Shown piece by piece: positions 38,621 through 46,796 of a stretch of DNA of 55,432 nucleotides. This DNA comes from Cardiobacterium sp963553325 (GTDB lineage Bacteria; Pseudomonadota; Gammaproteobacteria; Cardiobacteriales; Cardiobacteriaceae). The notes beneath the pieces are model-generated. The model made no database searches, was not told where the DNA came from, and saw only the letters and a list, made by a program, of their open reading frames with translations. The stretch spans positions 1 to 55,432 of the forward strand of contig CAUVOF010000002.1 in assembly GCA_963553325.1 (NCBI GenBank). The letters are read 5' to 3'. Numbering within the stretch: position 1 is the first letter of the stretch; each line of letters begins with the position of its first letter. The position numbers and the translations under genes are program-made.

Positions 38621-39526
38621 ATGATTACACTCCGACAAATCCAATTTGCCCTTGCCGTCGCCCGCCACAAACATTTCAAGCGCGCCGCCGAAGAATGCAA
38701 CATCTCGCAATCCGCCCTCTCGTTGGGTATCGCCGAAATGGAAAAAAACCTTGGCGTTATCGTTTTTGAGCGCAACAACAAGCAAGTCGTCATCACCCCC
38801 ATCGGCGAAGAACTGCTGCGCCGCGCCCAGCAAATTTACCTCGACGCGCAGCAACTGGTAGAGCACGCGCACGCCGGGCAGGAAACGCTGCATTTCCCGA
38901 TGGCAGTCGGCTTCATCCCGACCATCGCGCCCTATCTCTTGCCACAGGCGCTGCCGGTCATCCGCCACGAATACCCCGATTTTGAGCTGAACATCCGCGA
39001 GGACGTGAGCGAGCGCCTCATCGCCGCGGTGCATACCGGCATGCTCGACGCCGCAGTCATCGCCCTGCCTTACGACACGCCGGGGCTGAATGCCTTTGAA
39101 TTTGGCCAAGAGCGCTTCTTCGTCGTCGCCCACGAAAACAATCCCTTGAGCAAGCAGGAAAAAATCACTGCCAAACAACTGCGCCAAGGCACGCTGCTGC
39201 TTTTGAGCGAAGGGCATTGCTTAAAAGACCACATCATGGACATCTGCAAATTCCGCGACGACATCAGCCCGGACAGCTTCCGTGAAGCGAGCCTCAATAC
39301 ACTGGTGCAAATGGCGGTGAACGACATGGGGGTAACGCTGGTGCCGGAAATGGCGCTGCCGTCGCTGCAAAACCAGCCGAACATCCGCACCATGCCGCTG
39401 GACGTCGCCGCGCCGCACCGCCGTCTCGCGGTCATCACCCGCCCCAACTACCCGCGCACAACCGAGCTGGAAACACTGATGGGGCTGTTCAAAACCGCGC
39501 TGGAAAAAACCAAAATCGCGGCGTAA
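38621..39526 (+). CDS. oxyR: Peroxide-sensing LysR-type regulator OxyR
   Basis: 301-residue LysR-family transcription factor. The N-terminal helix-turn-helix (1-62) includes HFKRAAEECNISQSALSLGI. The regulatory domain has Cys200 and Cys209 in SEGHCLKDHIMDICKF, at the spacing of the OxyR redox pair (199 and 208 in E. coli), which oxidise to a disulfide under peroxide. Divergent orientation to ahpCF supports the name. TAGGTG precedes the ATG. A hairpin terminator follows. Confidence 0.93.
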   Translation: MITLRQIQFALAVARHKHFKRAAEECNISQSALSLGIAEMEKNLGVIVFERNNKQVVITPIGEELLRRAQQIYLDAQQLVEHAHAGQETLHFPMAVGFIPTIAPYLLPQALPVIRHEYPDFELNIREDVSERLIAAVHTGMLDAAVIALPYDTPGLNAFEFGQERFFVVAHENNPLSKQEKITAKQLRQGTLLLLSEGHCLKDHIMDICKFRDDISPDSFREASLNTLVQMAVNDMGVTLVPEMALPSLQNQPNIRTMPLDVAAPHRRLAVITRPNYPRTTELETLMGLFKTALEKTKIAA

Positions 39527-39536
39527 ACGCATTCAG

Positions 39537-39570
39537 GGGCGGTCGGGACATAAACTTGACCGCCCGTTTT
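39537..39570 (+). terminator. Terminator of oxyR
   Basis: GGGCGGTC (39537-39544) pairs with GACCGCCC (39558-39565) across 13 bases and is followed by GTTTT. Confidence 0.7.
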
Positions 39571-39621
39571 GCGTCCACGTTGCCAGCATATGCAAACCAC
39601 AAATCATTTAGGAAACACACC

Positions 39622-40290
39622 ATGAAAACATCATTGAAAATCGTCGCCTTGATGGCAATCGCCATTTCTACCGCTCACGCACAAAATTTTGACAATTACC
39701 GCGGCGAACCGAATCAATGGCTGGGATTAAAAGGCAAAAAATTTCACCTGAACAGCACAAATGACCAAGGCAATTTATGCGACATCGAGGGCGAGCTAAA
39801 AAATAACCGCTGGGAAGACGGCAAAGGCTGCATTATCGAAATAAAAAAATCGAAAAACGGCAATGTGGAAGTAAAAGTTCCTGCCAATAACGAAACCGCA
39901 CAAACACAATGCCGAGAATACTGCGGGCTGAATGCCGGATTTGAAGGGACGTACCGCCGCGAACCCGCGCAATGCAGCGAAAAAGGCACAGCAAAAATGG
40001 AAGCAAAATTTCAGGCAGCCTATCGTGCCAAGCGCTATAGCGAAGCGGTAAAAATCAAAGAAAAATACCTGCAACAATGCAAAGATTTTACCCATTGGCT
40101 GGATGAATTGGGGCAGCGCAACGATTTGGCAATCAGCTATTACCATATGGGGAAAAAAGCCCAATGCCGCGCCGTATTACAACCCGCCATTAAAATCGTG
40201 GACAATGACGAAGGCGTTACCCCCATATTGCAGGAACAATTTGCAGAACAAAAACGCGCCGTGCAATTCAATCTCGACAAATGCAAATAA
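39622..40290 (+). CDS. Hypothetical secreted protein with cysteine-rich middle
   Basis: 222-residue protein I do not recognise. Signal peptide MKTSLKIVALMAIAISTAHA/QN. Residues 30-95 look beta-rich (GLKGKKFHLN, IEIKKSKNGNVEVKVP) and include cysteines; residues 99-105 give CREYCGL. The C-terminal half (about 120-222) is alpha-helical and could be one or two TPR-like hairpins (AAYRAKRYSEAVKIKEKYL, DLAISYYHMGKKAQC). GC is clearly lower than in neighbours and AGGAAAC precedes the start. Probably an acquired or fast-evolving periplasmic protein. Confidence 0.7.
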   Translation: MKTSLKIVALMAIAISTAHAQNFDNYRGEPNQWLGLKGKKFHLNSTNDQGNLCDIEGELKNNRWEDGKGCIIEIKKSKNGNVEVKVPANNETAQTQCREYCGLNAGFEGTYRREPAQCSEKGTAKMEAKFQAAYRAKRYSEAVKIKEKYLQQCKDFTHWLDELGQRNDLAISYYHMGKKAQCRAVLQPAIKIVDNDEGVTPILQEQFAEQKRAVQFNLDKCK

Positions 40291-40301
40291 AGCCTCAGGC
40301 A

Positions 40302-40332
40302 ATATCCCCAGCAGCAAAGCCTGTTGGGGATA
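40302..40332 (+). terminator. Hairpin before cysZ
   Basis: TATCCCCA pairs with TGGGGATA around a loop of about 14 bases that can itself pair in part. No T-run; weak terminator of the preceding gene or leader structure of cysZ. Confidence 0.4.
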
Positions 40333-40360
40333 AGCATCACCGCAAGAAAAACCGTTCCCC

Positions 40361-41056
40361 ATGAACGCCCTCAACTGCCTCACCGAAGCCTTCGCCTGGC
40401 TTTTTCGCCCTGGCATCCGCCGCTTCATCCTGCTGCCGCTCGCGGTAAACATTACCCTCTTCGCCGCCGGCAGCTACGCCGCCTTTCACTACGGCGATGC
40501 GCTGGTCGCAAGTTTTCTGCCCGGCTGGCTTGCCTGGTTGCACTGGCTGCTTTATCCGCTACTGACCATCGCGCTGCTCATCCTCACCTACTACGGCTTC
40601 AGCCTGGTGGCGAACCTCATCGCCGCGCCGTTTAACAGCCTGCTCGCCGCCGCAGTGGAAAAAATCGAGCGCGGCGAACCGACGCCATCCGATACGCCGC
40701 TGTGGCGCGACATCCTCGCCAGCTTCGCGCAAGAGCTGCACAAACTGCTCTACTTCCTCGCACTCGCCCTGCCGACGCTCGTCCTCGCTCTCATCCTGCC
40801 GCCGCTCGCGCCCGTGCTATGGTTTGCCTACACCGCCTGGTGCGCCGCGCTGCAATACATGGACTACCCGATGGCGAACAACGGCATCCGTTTCCGCGCG
40901 CAGCGGCAACGCCTGCGAGAAAAACGCGGCGACGTCCTCGCCTGCGGCGGTGGCATCAGCCTGCTGACCACCATCCCCGTCATCAACCTCGTCGCCATGC
41001 CGGTTGGCGTCATCGCCGCCACCCTCTACTGGTGCCGTCATCTGCGCGAACCGTAG
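40361..41056 (+). CDS. cysZ: Sulfate transporter CysZ (EI24 family)
   Basis: Inner-membrane protein of 231 residues with four main hydrophobic segments, of the CysZ/EI24 family, which admits sulfate for cysteine synthesis. Recognisable segments are AFAWLFRPGIRRFILLPL near the N-terminus, TYYGFSLVANLIAAPFNSLL (about 76-95) and the AALQYMDYPMANNG motif (about 164-177), followed by RREKRG-like basic loop and a final helix. It fits with the cysHDN genes 23 kb away, but these genes are not linked. Start ATG 40361 with weak ribosome site. Confidence 0.85.
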   Translation: MNALNCLTEAFAWLFRPGIRRFILLPLAVNITLFAAGSYAAFHYGDALVASFLPGWLAWLHWLLYPLLTIALLILTYYGFSLVANLIAAPFNSLLAAAVEKIERGEPTPSDTPLWRDILASFAQELHKLLYFLALALPTLVLALILPPLAPVLWFAYTAWCAALQYMDYPMANNGIRFRAQRQRLREKRGDVLACGGGISLLTTIPVINLVAMPVGVIAATLYWCRHLREP

Positions 41057-41077
41057 CGCTCTACCCGGAAAGTCGCC

Positions 41078-41374
41078 ATGCCCATTCCAGCACAACTGCC
41101 CTTCATCCTCGCGCTGCTGGCGCCGTTCATCATCCGCCTCGCCTATGGCAGACGCCTGTCGCTTGCCGCCTGTTCGCTGGCGTCATTTGCCGTCAGCTAC
41201 CTGCTGTTCATCGCGGCGCTGTGGCTGCGCGATGCGCAACAAGTGCTGGACAGCGGCGACCTTGCCCGCGAGGCGGCGCGCTACTCGCCCATCAAAGCGC
41301 TGCTTATCGTCGCCGCTTACCAGTTGCTGCCCGCCGCAGTCTTTGCCTTCATGCAAAAGTGGCAGCGGCGCTAA
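41078..41374 (+). CDS. Small hypothetical membrane protein
   Basis: 98-residue protein with three hydrophobic stretches (6-22, 29-49, 72-91) and a polar helix between the second and third (RDAQQVLDSGDLAREAARYS). I do not recognise it. It follows cysZ by 21 bases, has CCGGAAAG before its ATG and keeps the local codon use, so it is likely a real gene of the same transcription unit. Confidence 0.6.
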   Translation: MPIPAQLPFILALLAPFIIRLAYGRRLSLAACSLASFAVSYLLFIAALWLRDAQQVLDSGDLAREAARYSPIKALLIVAAYQLLPAAVFAFMQKWQRR

Positions 41375-41413
41375 CGCGATACCCACCAACGGCACCACGC
41401 ACCGGAGAACGCC

Positions 41414-42070
41414 ATGAGCCAACAAGTAGATTTCCCCCACATCCAGGCGCTTGCCGACACCTACACCGCCCACGCGCCAAGCCAGGAAAAACCGACCTTC
41501 ACCCTCATCCTCGGCATCGTTTCCCTTGCCGACCGCGACTTCAGCCAGGGGCAATGCGGCGACGACGTCATCCGCATCAACCTGCTTGACGCCTGGAGTG
41601 CCTACAGCGGCAAGCCTGCCGAAACCTTTACTTACGACAGCAAGGACTACGCCAGCAGCATGGCGCTTGCCAGTTGCTGTGCCGTTAACGCCTATCACAA
41701 GCGGCAAAACATCGCGGTAGAAATCGGCGGGCTGGAACAAATCCAGTTACAGCGCATCCTGCTTTTGGCGGAGTTGCTCGGCTACCGCACAGAAATGGAG
41801 CTGCTCGGCAGCGACGGGCATGGCGAGATTTGGCGCAGCCTCGATGAAGCCGAGAAAAGGCTTTGCTACCTGCGCGACATCACCAGCTACGAGTTGGTGC
41901 TTTATATGTTTCAAGACATCGTTGGCATGAGCGTGGAAGACTTTCTCGAAACCTATGGCGCGGCAGACACCCTGATGGTGAGCTCGCCTACTGGCGAAAT
42001 GCGCGGCAAAGTGGAAACTGCCGAAATGCGCCGCCTGTTTAGCCCAAGCGCAGACCCGGAAAACCCATAA
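41414..42070 (+). CDS. Conserved-looking cytoplasmic protein of unknown function
   Basis: 218-residue soluble protein with no signal or membrane segment. Segments such as FTLILGIVSLADRDFSQGQ, DYASSMALASCCAVNAYHKR and LCYLRDITSYELVLYMFQD suggest an alpha/beta fold; none matches a family I can name. CCGGAGAAC before the ATG and normal codon use indicate a genuine gene. It is 39 bases after the small membrane protein and ahead of a terminator, so probably the last gene of a cysZ-led unit. Confidence 0.65.
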   Translation: MSQQVDFPHIQALADTYTAHAPSQEKPTFTLILGIVSLADRDFSQGQCGDDVIRINLLDAWSAYSGKPAETFTYDSKDYASSMALASCCAVNAYHKRQNIAVEIGGLEQIQLQRILLLAELLGYRTEMELLGSDGHGEIWRSLDEAEKRLCYLRDITSYELVLYMFQDIVGMSVEDFLETYGAADTLMVSSPTGEMRGKVETAEMRRLFSPSADPENP

Positions 42071-42093
42071 AATCCCGCATCCGCCGCATGACA

Positions 42094-42121
42094 AGCCAAC
42101 CCGCTACAGTTGGCTTTTTTT
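42094..42121 (+). terminator. Terminator after the 218-residue protein gene
   Basis: AGCCAAC (42094-42100), loop CCGCTACA, GTTGGCT (42109-42115), then seven T. Confidence 0.88.
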
Positions 42122-42199
42122 GTGCCTATACCACAGACAAAGTAATAAAATCCACAGAAAACTGCGAAAAAATCCTGAAAAATTCACATAAAAATCGGC

Positions 42200-42205
42200 T
42201 AAAAT
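42200..42205 (+). promoter_or_regulatory. Possible -10 element of aspA
   Basis: TAAAAT 28 bases before the aspA ATG, within a markedly AT-rich 110-base leader. No good -35 at standard distance (CTGAAA at 19 bases is the nearest). Confidence 0.3.
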
Positions 42206-42233
42206 ACACAAAACTCAACAAGGAGCAACAACT

Positions 42234-43631
42234 ATGAGTAATACTCGTAAAGAACACGACCTTTTGGGCGACCGCGACGTCCCTGCTGATGCCTACTACG
42301 GCGTACAAACCCTGCGCGCCTATGAGAATTTCAACATCACCGGCGTGCGTCTGCATCAGTTCGACACCTTCATCAACGCCTTTGCGCAAGTGAAAAAAGC
42401 CGCGGCGCTTGCCAACCACGAAGTCGGCGCGCTCGATGGCAAAATCAAGGACGCCATTGTCGCCGCTTGTGATGACATCATCGCCGGCAAACTGCACGAC
42501 CAGTTCATCGTCGATATGATTCAGGGCGGTGCCGGTACCTCCACCAACATGAACGCCAACGAAGTCATCGCCAACCGCGCGCTGGAAATCTTGGGGCATC
42601 AAAAAGGCGAGTACCAATACTGCCACCCGAACAACCACGTCAATCACGCCCAATCGACCAACGACGCCTACCCGACCGCGTTGCACGTCGCGCTCGACGG
42701 CTACATTGAGCGCCTCATCGGCTCGCTCAAAGTGCTGCACGCAAGCTTTGTCCGTAAAAGCCAGGAATTTGGCGACAAGCTGAAAATGGGGCGCACCCAC
42801 CTGCAAGACGCGGTACCGATGACCGCCGGGCAGGAATTCAACGCCTTTGCGACGATGATCGCGACCGAAATTGAGCGCCTCGACGAACCACGCCGCCGCC
42901 TTTATGAAATCAACATGGGCGCGACCGCCATCGGCACCGGGCTGAACGCCCCGGCAGGTTACGCCGCCGCCTGCGCGCGCCATCTCGCCGCGCTCACCGG
43001 CAAACCCTACCGCACCGCCGAAGACCTCATCCAGGCGACACAAGACACCAGCGCCTACGTCCACCTCTCCGGCAACCTGCGCCTCATCGCCACCCGCCTC
43101 TCAAAAATCGCCAACGACCTGCGCCTCTTGAGCTCCGGGCCGCGCGCCGGGCTTGCCAACTACCACCTGCCAGACCGCCAGCCGGGTAGCTCCATCATGC
43201 CGGGCAAAGTCAATCCGGTCATCCCCGAAGTGGTCAATCAAACCTGCTTCCACGTCCTCGGCATCGACCACAGCATCGCGCTTGCCGCCGAAGCGGGGCA
43301 GTTGCAGCTCAACGTCTTCGAGCCGGTGATTACCTTCAACCTTTTCACCGCGATGGTGATGCTCTCCCGCGCCTGCCGCACCTTCGCGGAAAAATGCGTG
43401 GACGGCATCGAGCTCAACGAAAAACACTGCCGCGAACAAGTGCTGTCCAACATCGGCCTGGTTACCGCGCTCAACCCCTACATCGGCTACGAAAAATCGA
43501 CCTACGTCGCCAAAACCGCGCTGGAAACTGGTGGCTCGGTCTATGACATCGTGCTGAAAGAAGGCTTCCTGAGCCAAGAAGAGCTGGACAGAATCATCGC
43601 CCCGGAAAATATGGTTTATCCGAAAAAGTGA
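42234..43631 (+). CDS. aspA: Aspartate ammonia-lyase
   Basis: Converts L-aspartate to fumarate and ammonia. 465 residues (E. coli 478). The fumarase/aspartase signature GSSIMPGKVN (318-327) holds the catalytic Ser loop, and the N-terminal KEHDLLGDRDVPADAYYGVQTLRA is specific for aspartases within the superfamily (fumarase C lacks this form). HPNNHVNHAQSTNDAYPTALH provides the substrate-binding region. AAGGAGC precedes the start. Flanked by terminators on both sides, so monocistronic. Confidence 0.96.
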   Translation: MSNTRKEHDLLGDRDVPADAYYGVQTLRAYENFNITGVRLHQFDTFINAFAQVKKAAALANHEVGALDGKIKDAIVAACDDIIAGKLHDQFIVDMIQGGAGTSTNMNANEVIANRALEILGHQKGEYQYCHPNNHVNHAQSTNDAYPTALHVALDGYIERLIGSLKVLHASFVRKSQEFGDKLKMGRTHLQDAVPMTAGQEFNAFATMIATEIERLDEPRRRLYEINMGATAIGTGLNAPAGYAAACARHLAALTGKPYRTAEDLIQATQDTSAYVHLSGNLRLIATRLSKIANDLRLLSSGPRAGLANYHLPDRQPGSSIMPGKVNPVIPEVVNQTCFHVLGIDHSIALAAEAGQLQLNVFEPVITFNLFTAMVMLSRACRTFAEKCVDGIELNEKHCREQVLSNIGLVTALNPYIGYEKSTYVAKTALETGGSVYDIVLKEGFLSQEELDRIIAPENMVYPKK

Positions 43632-43643
43632 TTTGCCAGCATG

Positions 43644-43670
43644 AAAAAGCCCCGCATTGCGGGGCTTTTT
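43644..43670. terminator. Bidirectional terminator after aspA
   Basis: AAAAAGCCCCGC, loop ATT, GCGGGGCTTTTT. Strong symmetric hairpin 12 bases after the aspA stop; the minus-strand DUF5691 gene ends towards it. Confidence 0.9.
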
Positions 43671-43749
43671 CATGAAAGCGTTGGCTTAGGCGAAGCCGTA
43701 AGCCAACGGCAGCGCGAGCTGTTCCAGTCGCGCGTGCTGCACGCCTTAG

Positions 43750-45333
43750 CTACGCCGTTTGTTGCAGCAATGCGGCGAAGCGGCATTTTTGCCGGTAGTG
43801 TTCGGCGAGGATGCGTGCGTGTTCGTGTTTGTAGTTGTCTTCCGGGATGTGTTGCAGGCGGTTTTCTATCAGTGTGCGGATGGTGTCGCTCACCGGCAGG
43901 CTGGCGGCGACGCGCTCGTATTCGCCGTGGTCGATGTAGTGTTTGTTTTTCAGGTAGTGGTTGCAAACGATTAGCCCGTAGCGCTCGCCCCAGTCCTCGT
44001 GCGTTTTGTGGTCGCGCCAGACGCCGTTGCCGTCGTAGGGGTTGTGGAGCAAGAGGGAAAGCAGGCGCTGTGCGCTGTCTTTGTCGGCAAGCAGGGTTTC
44101 GCGGTCGGCGCTATTCAGCGCGAGGAAGGATTCGCGGTTCATGCGGGCGTAGGAGGTGTCGAGGTAGTCGCCGATGACCGCCGGCAGCATGGCGAGGGTA
44201 AAGCGGCGGTCGCGCATGCTGTGTATCCATTCGATTTGTTCCGGCGCCTGGCAGAGGCGCGGCTTGGCGGCAAGGCGGGCAATGGCTTCGTCTTCGTCGC
44301 AGTTAAAAAACTGCGCCCAGGCGGCAAGCGGCAGGCGCAGGATGATTTGCCGCAGTTGGTAGGCGGCGTCGCTTTCGCCTTTTTTTGGGCTGACTTCGGC
44401 GATGCCCGCCGCTTTCAGCTCGGCGCTGTAGGGCGCGTCGAGCATGTGCCAGGCGCTGGTGTCGTCGCCGCCAGTCAGTTTGTGTAGGATTTTTTTGACG
44501 CCGCCGCTTTCTGTCGGCTGCCAGGCAAGGCGTTCGCGCAACCAGGCGAGGTGTTGCTGGGTCTGCTCGCTCTCCGGCAGGCGCATCAGCAGCGTGCGCG
44601 CATAGTCTTTGACGTTTTTGCTGCGGTCTTTCAGTGCGGCGGTGAGGAAGGGGTGGTCGGCGGGGCTGAGGCGGTCGGCGAGGATTTCGATGTAGTCCTG
44701 GCGGTGGTTGGCGGGCGCGCTGCCCCAAATGGCGGTGAGTTGTTCGCGCGCGGCATCGGGATCTTGGCTTCGCAGGCGGGCGAGGTAGGCTTTGCGCATA
44801 GCAAAGGGCAGCAGTTGCCAGTCTTCTTCGCTTGCGGCGTCGTCGTCGCTGTCGTCGTTGGCGCGCTGGCGCATACCGGTTTCGTTGAGCAGCCACTGAC
44901 CGCGCGCGCCAAGCAGGCTGACGGGGATGTCGGCGGGGCGGTTTTGCAGGTAGGTGATGGCGTCCGGCAACAGCATGGTGGGCAGGACGAGGCCGCGTTC
45001 TTCCAAGCGGGCGACGGCGTAGCGCAGCAGGTGCTGGTTTTTTTGGGTGAACCAGTCAGCGAGGATGGCAGCTGCTTGTGGCGGCAAGCGGTCGTTCGCG
45101 GCGGGCGCGGGCGCCGGCGCGATGGTGTGCCAGCCGTCGGCAGTTTGTGCGGGCGACTGGCCGCCGTAGTGGTAGGCGAAGGCGAGGGCGGCGTAGCGGT
45201 AGTGGCGGCGTTCGGCATCGTCTTCGCCAAGCGCTGCCCAGACGGTTTGCAAGGCGGCGGGGGTGTTGGCGTCGGGGCGGTAGGGCTGTTTGCCGCTGCC
45301 AAGCAGGGCGGTGTTGATGAGGGTGGTGAGCAT
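43750..45333 (-). CDS. DUF5691 family protein
   Basis: 527-residue cytoplasmic, largely alpha-helical protein that I assign to DUF5691 from its overall pattern and partner gene. It begins MLTTLINTALLGSGKQPYR, has a HEAT-like middle (DRLSPADHPFLTAALKDRSKNVKDYARTLLMRLP in pieces) and a conserved late segment WIHSMRDRRFTLAMLPAVI and GLIVCNHYLKNKHY. Family members are typically encoded beside a SWIM zinc-finger protein, as here (19 bases downstream of it), and often with a MoxR ATPase and a vWA protein, which are absent from this window. Molecular role unknown. The longer frame upstream to 45759 overlaps the SWIM gene. Confidence 0.7.
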   Translation of the reverse strand: MLTTLINTALLGSGKQPYRPDANTPAALQTVWAALGEDDAERRHYRYAALAFAYHYGGQSPAQTADGWHTIAPAPAPAANDRLPPQAAAILADWFTQKNQHLLRYAVARLEERGLVLPTMLLPDAITYLQNRPADIPVSLLGARGQWLLNETGMRQRANDDSDDDAASEEDWQLLPFAMRKAYLARLRSQDPDAAREQLTAIWGSAPANHRQDYIEILADRLSPADHPFLTAALKDRSKNVKDYARTLLMRLPESEQTQQHLAWLRERLAWQPTESGGVKKILHKLTGGDDTSAWHMLDAPYSAELKAAGIAEVSPKKGESDAAYQLRQIILRLPLAAWAQFFNCDEDEAIARLAAKPRLCQAPEQIEWIHSMRDRRFTLAMLPAVIGDYLDTSYARMNRESFLALNSADRETLLADKDSAQRLLSLLLHNPYDGNGVWRDHKTHEDWGERYGLIVCNHYLKNKHYIDHGEYERVAASLPVSDTIRTLIENRLQHIPEDNYKHEHARILAEHYRQKCRFAALLQQTA

Positions 45334-45352
45334 GTTGTCGCTTCGGCTGGTT

Positions 45353-46681
45353 TTAGTAGATATGCAGTTTCCCGCTGTGGTCGGTGAAGGAAAGCAGGTG
45401 CAGGGCGCGCGTGTCGTATTCGTATAAGAGGAAGGCGCTGAAGGCTTCGCCGCCGGTGGCAACGAGCAGGCGCAGGCGCTGGTTTTCGTCAAGCTCAAGC
45501 GGCAGCAGTTGCCCGCCGGCGTCGGTGAGCGCGAGTTGTTCGCCACGACGGGCAAGGCGGACGTTATCGACGCGCAGCGGGTAGCGGTCATGCAGCGGGT
45601 TTTCTGCGTAGGTTTGCTGCACGCCGGCAAGCGCTTGGGCAATGCTGCTTGCGCCAGATGGCAACGGCGGCGGCGCGCTCGCGAGTTCCCAGTTCTTCGG
45701 CAGGGCGCGCAGGCTGGCGATGCCGGGGTAGTAGCAGAGTTCGCCCGCATAGACGCCACCGTGCAGGATGCTCGGCAGGCTGGCGGGCGCGCCGCGGATG
45801 TTGAAATCGAGCTGGTAGGCGTAGTGACCGCTGGCGGCGTCGTAGAGCCAGTAGGTGTAGGCTTCGCCGCGGTCGATTTCGCTGACGATGGTGCCGATGT
45901 GCCACCACAGGCCGCTGATGCCCGGCTCCGCCAACACTGTCTCTTTGGCGACGGGAAAGCCGAGGCGACCGAGGGTTTCGGCCTGCACTTGCGGCGGTAG
46001 TTCCGCCAGGCGGGCGAAGTTTTCCGCGAGCAGGTTCAGGCGGGTGAGGCGGTAAAAGAGGCGCTCGCCTGCATCCGCAGGCAGTTCGGCGATGTTTTGC
46101 AGTTCGCCGGCAACGCCGCTTAGTTGCGCGTCAATCATCCGCTTTGCCATGTCGCGGCAGCGTTCGCGCAAGTTGCCACGCAGGGCGACAAGGCCGTTGC
46201 GCAGGATGTCATCCAGCCAAAGGCGCAGGTCGGCCAAGCCGTCGCCGGCTTTTTTCTGCCGTGCGGCGAGGCGTTTTTGTTGCGCTGCCGGGTCAGCGGG
46301 CGCCGCCGGTTTGTCCGCTTTAGCGGCTTTCGCCGCTTTCGCTTCTTTTTTCTCGCTGCGCTTTTCCAGCCAACTCGCCAACCAGTCGGGCGCTTCGGTG
46401 GTGCTGAAGCGGTCGGCGTGGCGCGCGTAGAGCAGCATCAGCGCGAGGGCGTGTTTGCAGGGGATTTTGCGGCTGGGACAAGAGCATTTGTAGGCAGGCT
46501 CGCTCATATCGACCGCGGTTTGGTAGGGATTTTTGCCGCTGCCCTGGCAATGCCCCCACAGCGCGGTGTCGTTGTAATGCAGAAGCGGCCATTTGTCGGG
46601 GCGGACGAGGCTGCTGGCGGCTTTGTTGGAAGCCTCGTCGGGGGCGAGGCGGGCGATTTGTTCGGGGGTGAAAGGCGTCAT
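45353..46681 (-). CDS. SWIM zinc-finger protein
   Basis: 442-residue protein with the SWIM zinc motif C-x-C-x(n)-C-x-H: Cys66, Cys68, Cys75 and His77 in KCSCPSRKIPCKH. SWIM domains bind DNA or proteins. A Lys/Ala-rich linker (about 107-145) separates it from a long C-terminal part (150-442) without a family name known to me. Upstream HYNDTALWGHCQGSGKNPYQTAVD is the segment usual in SWIM proteins of this gene pair. First gene of a two-gene operon with DUF5691; the start is divergent from lpxB. Confidence 0.8.
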   Translation of the reverse strand: MTPFTPEQIARLAPDEASNKAASSLVRPDKWPLLHYNDTALWGHCQGSGKNPYQTAVDMSEPAYKCSCPSRKIPCKHALALMLLYARHADRFSTTEAPDWLASWLEKRSEKKEAKAAKAAKADKPAAPADPAAQQKRLAARQKKAGDGLADLRLWLDDILRNGLVALRGNLRERCRDMAKRMIDAQLSGVAGELQNIAELPADAGERLFYRLTRLNLLAENFARLAELPPQVQAETLGRLGFPVAKETVLAEPGISGLWWHIGTIVSEIDRGEAYTYWLYDAASGHYAYQLDFNIRGAPASLPSILHGGVYAGELCYYPGIASLRALPKNWELASAPPPLPSGASSIAQALAGVQQTYAENPLHDRYPLRVDNVRLARRGEQLALTDAGGQLLPLELDENQRLRLLVATGGEAFSAFLLYEYDTRALHLLSFTDHSGKLHIY

Positions 46682-46796
46682 GGCGGGCGGGAAGGGCTGA
46701 AAAATGCGGGCGATTTTAGCGTGATTTGCTGTTTTTAGCCCGCTTTATGCGGCAAAAACCGCTATCCTGCCGCGCAATCTTTCACTGGCGAACCTC

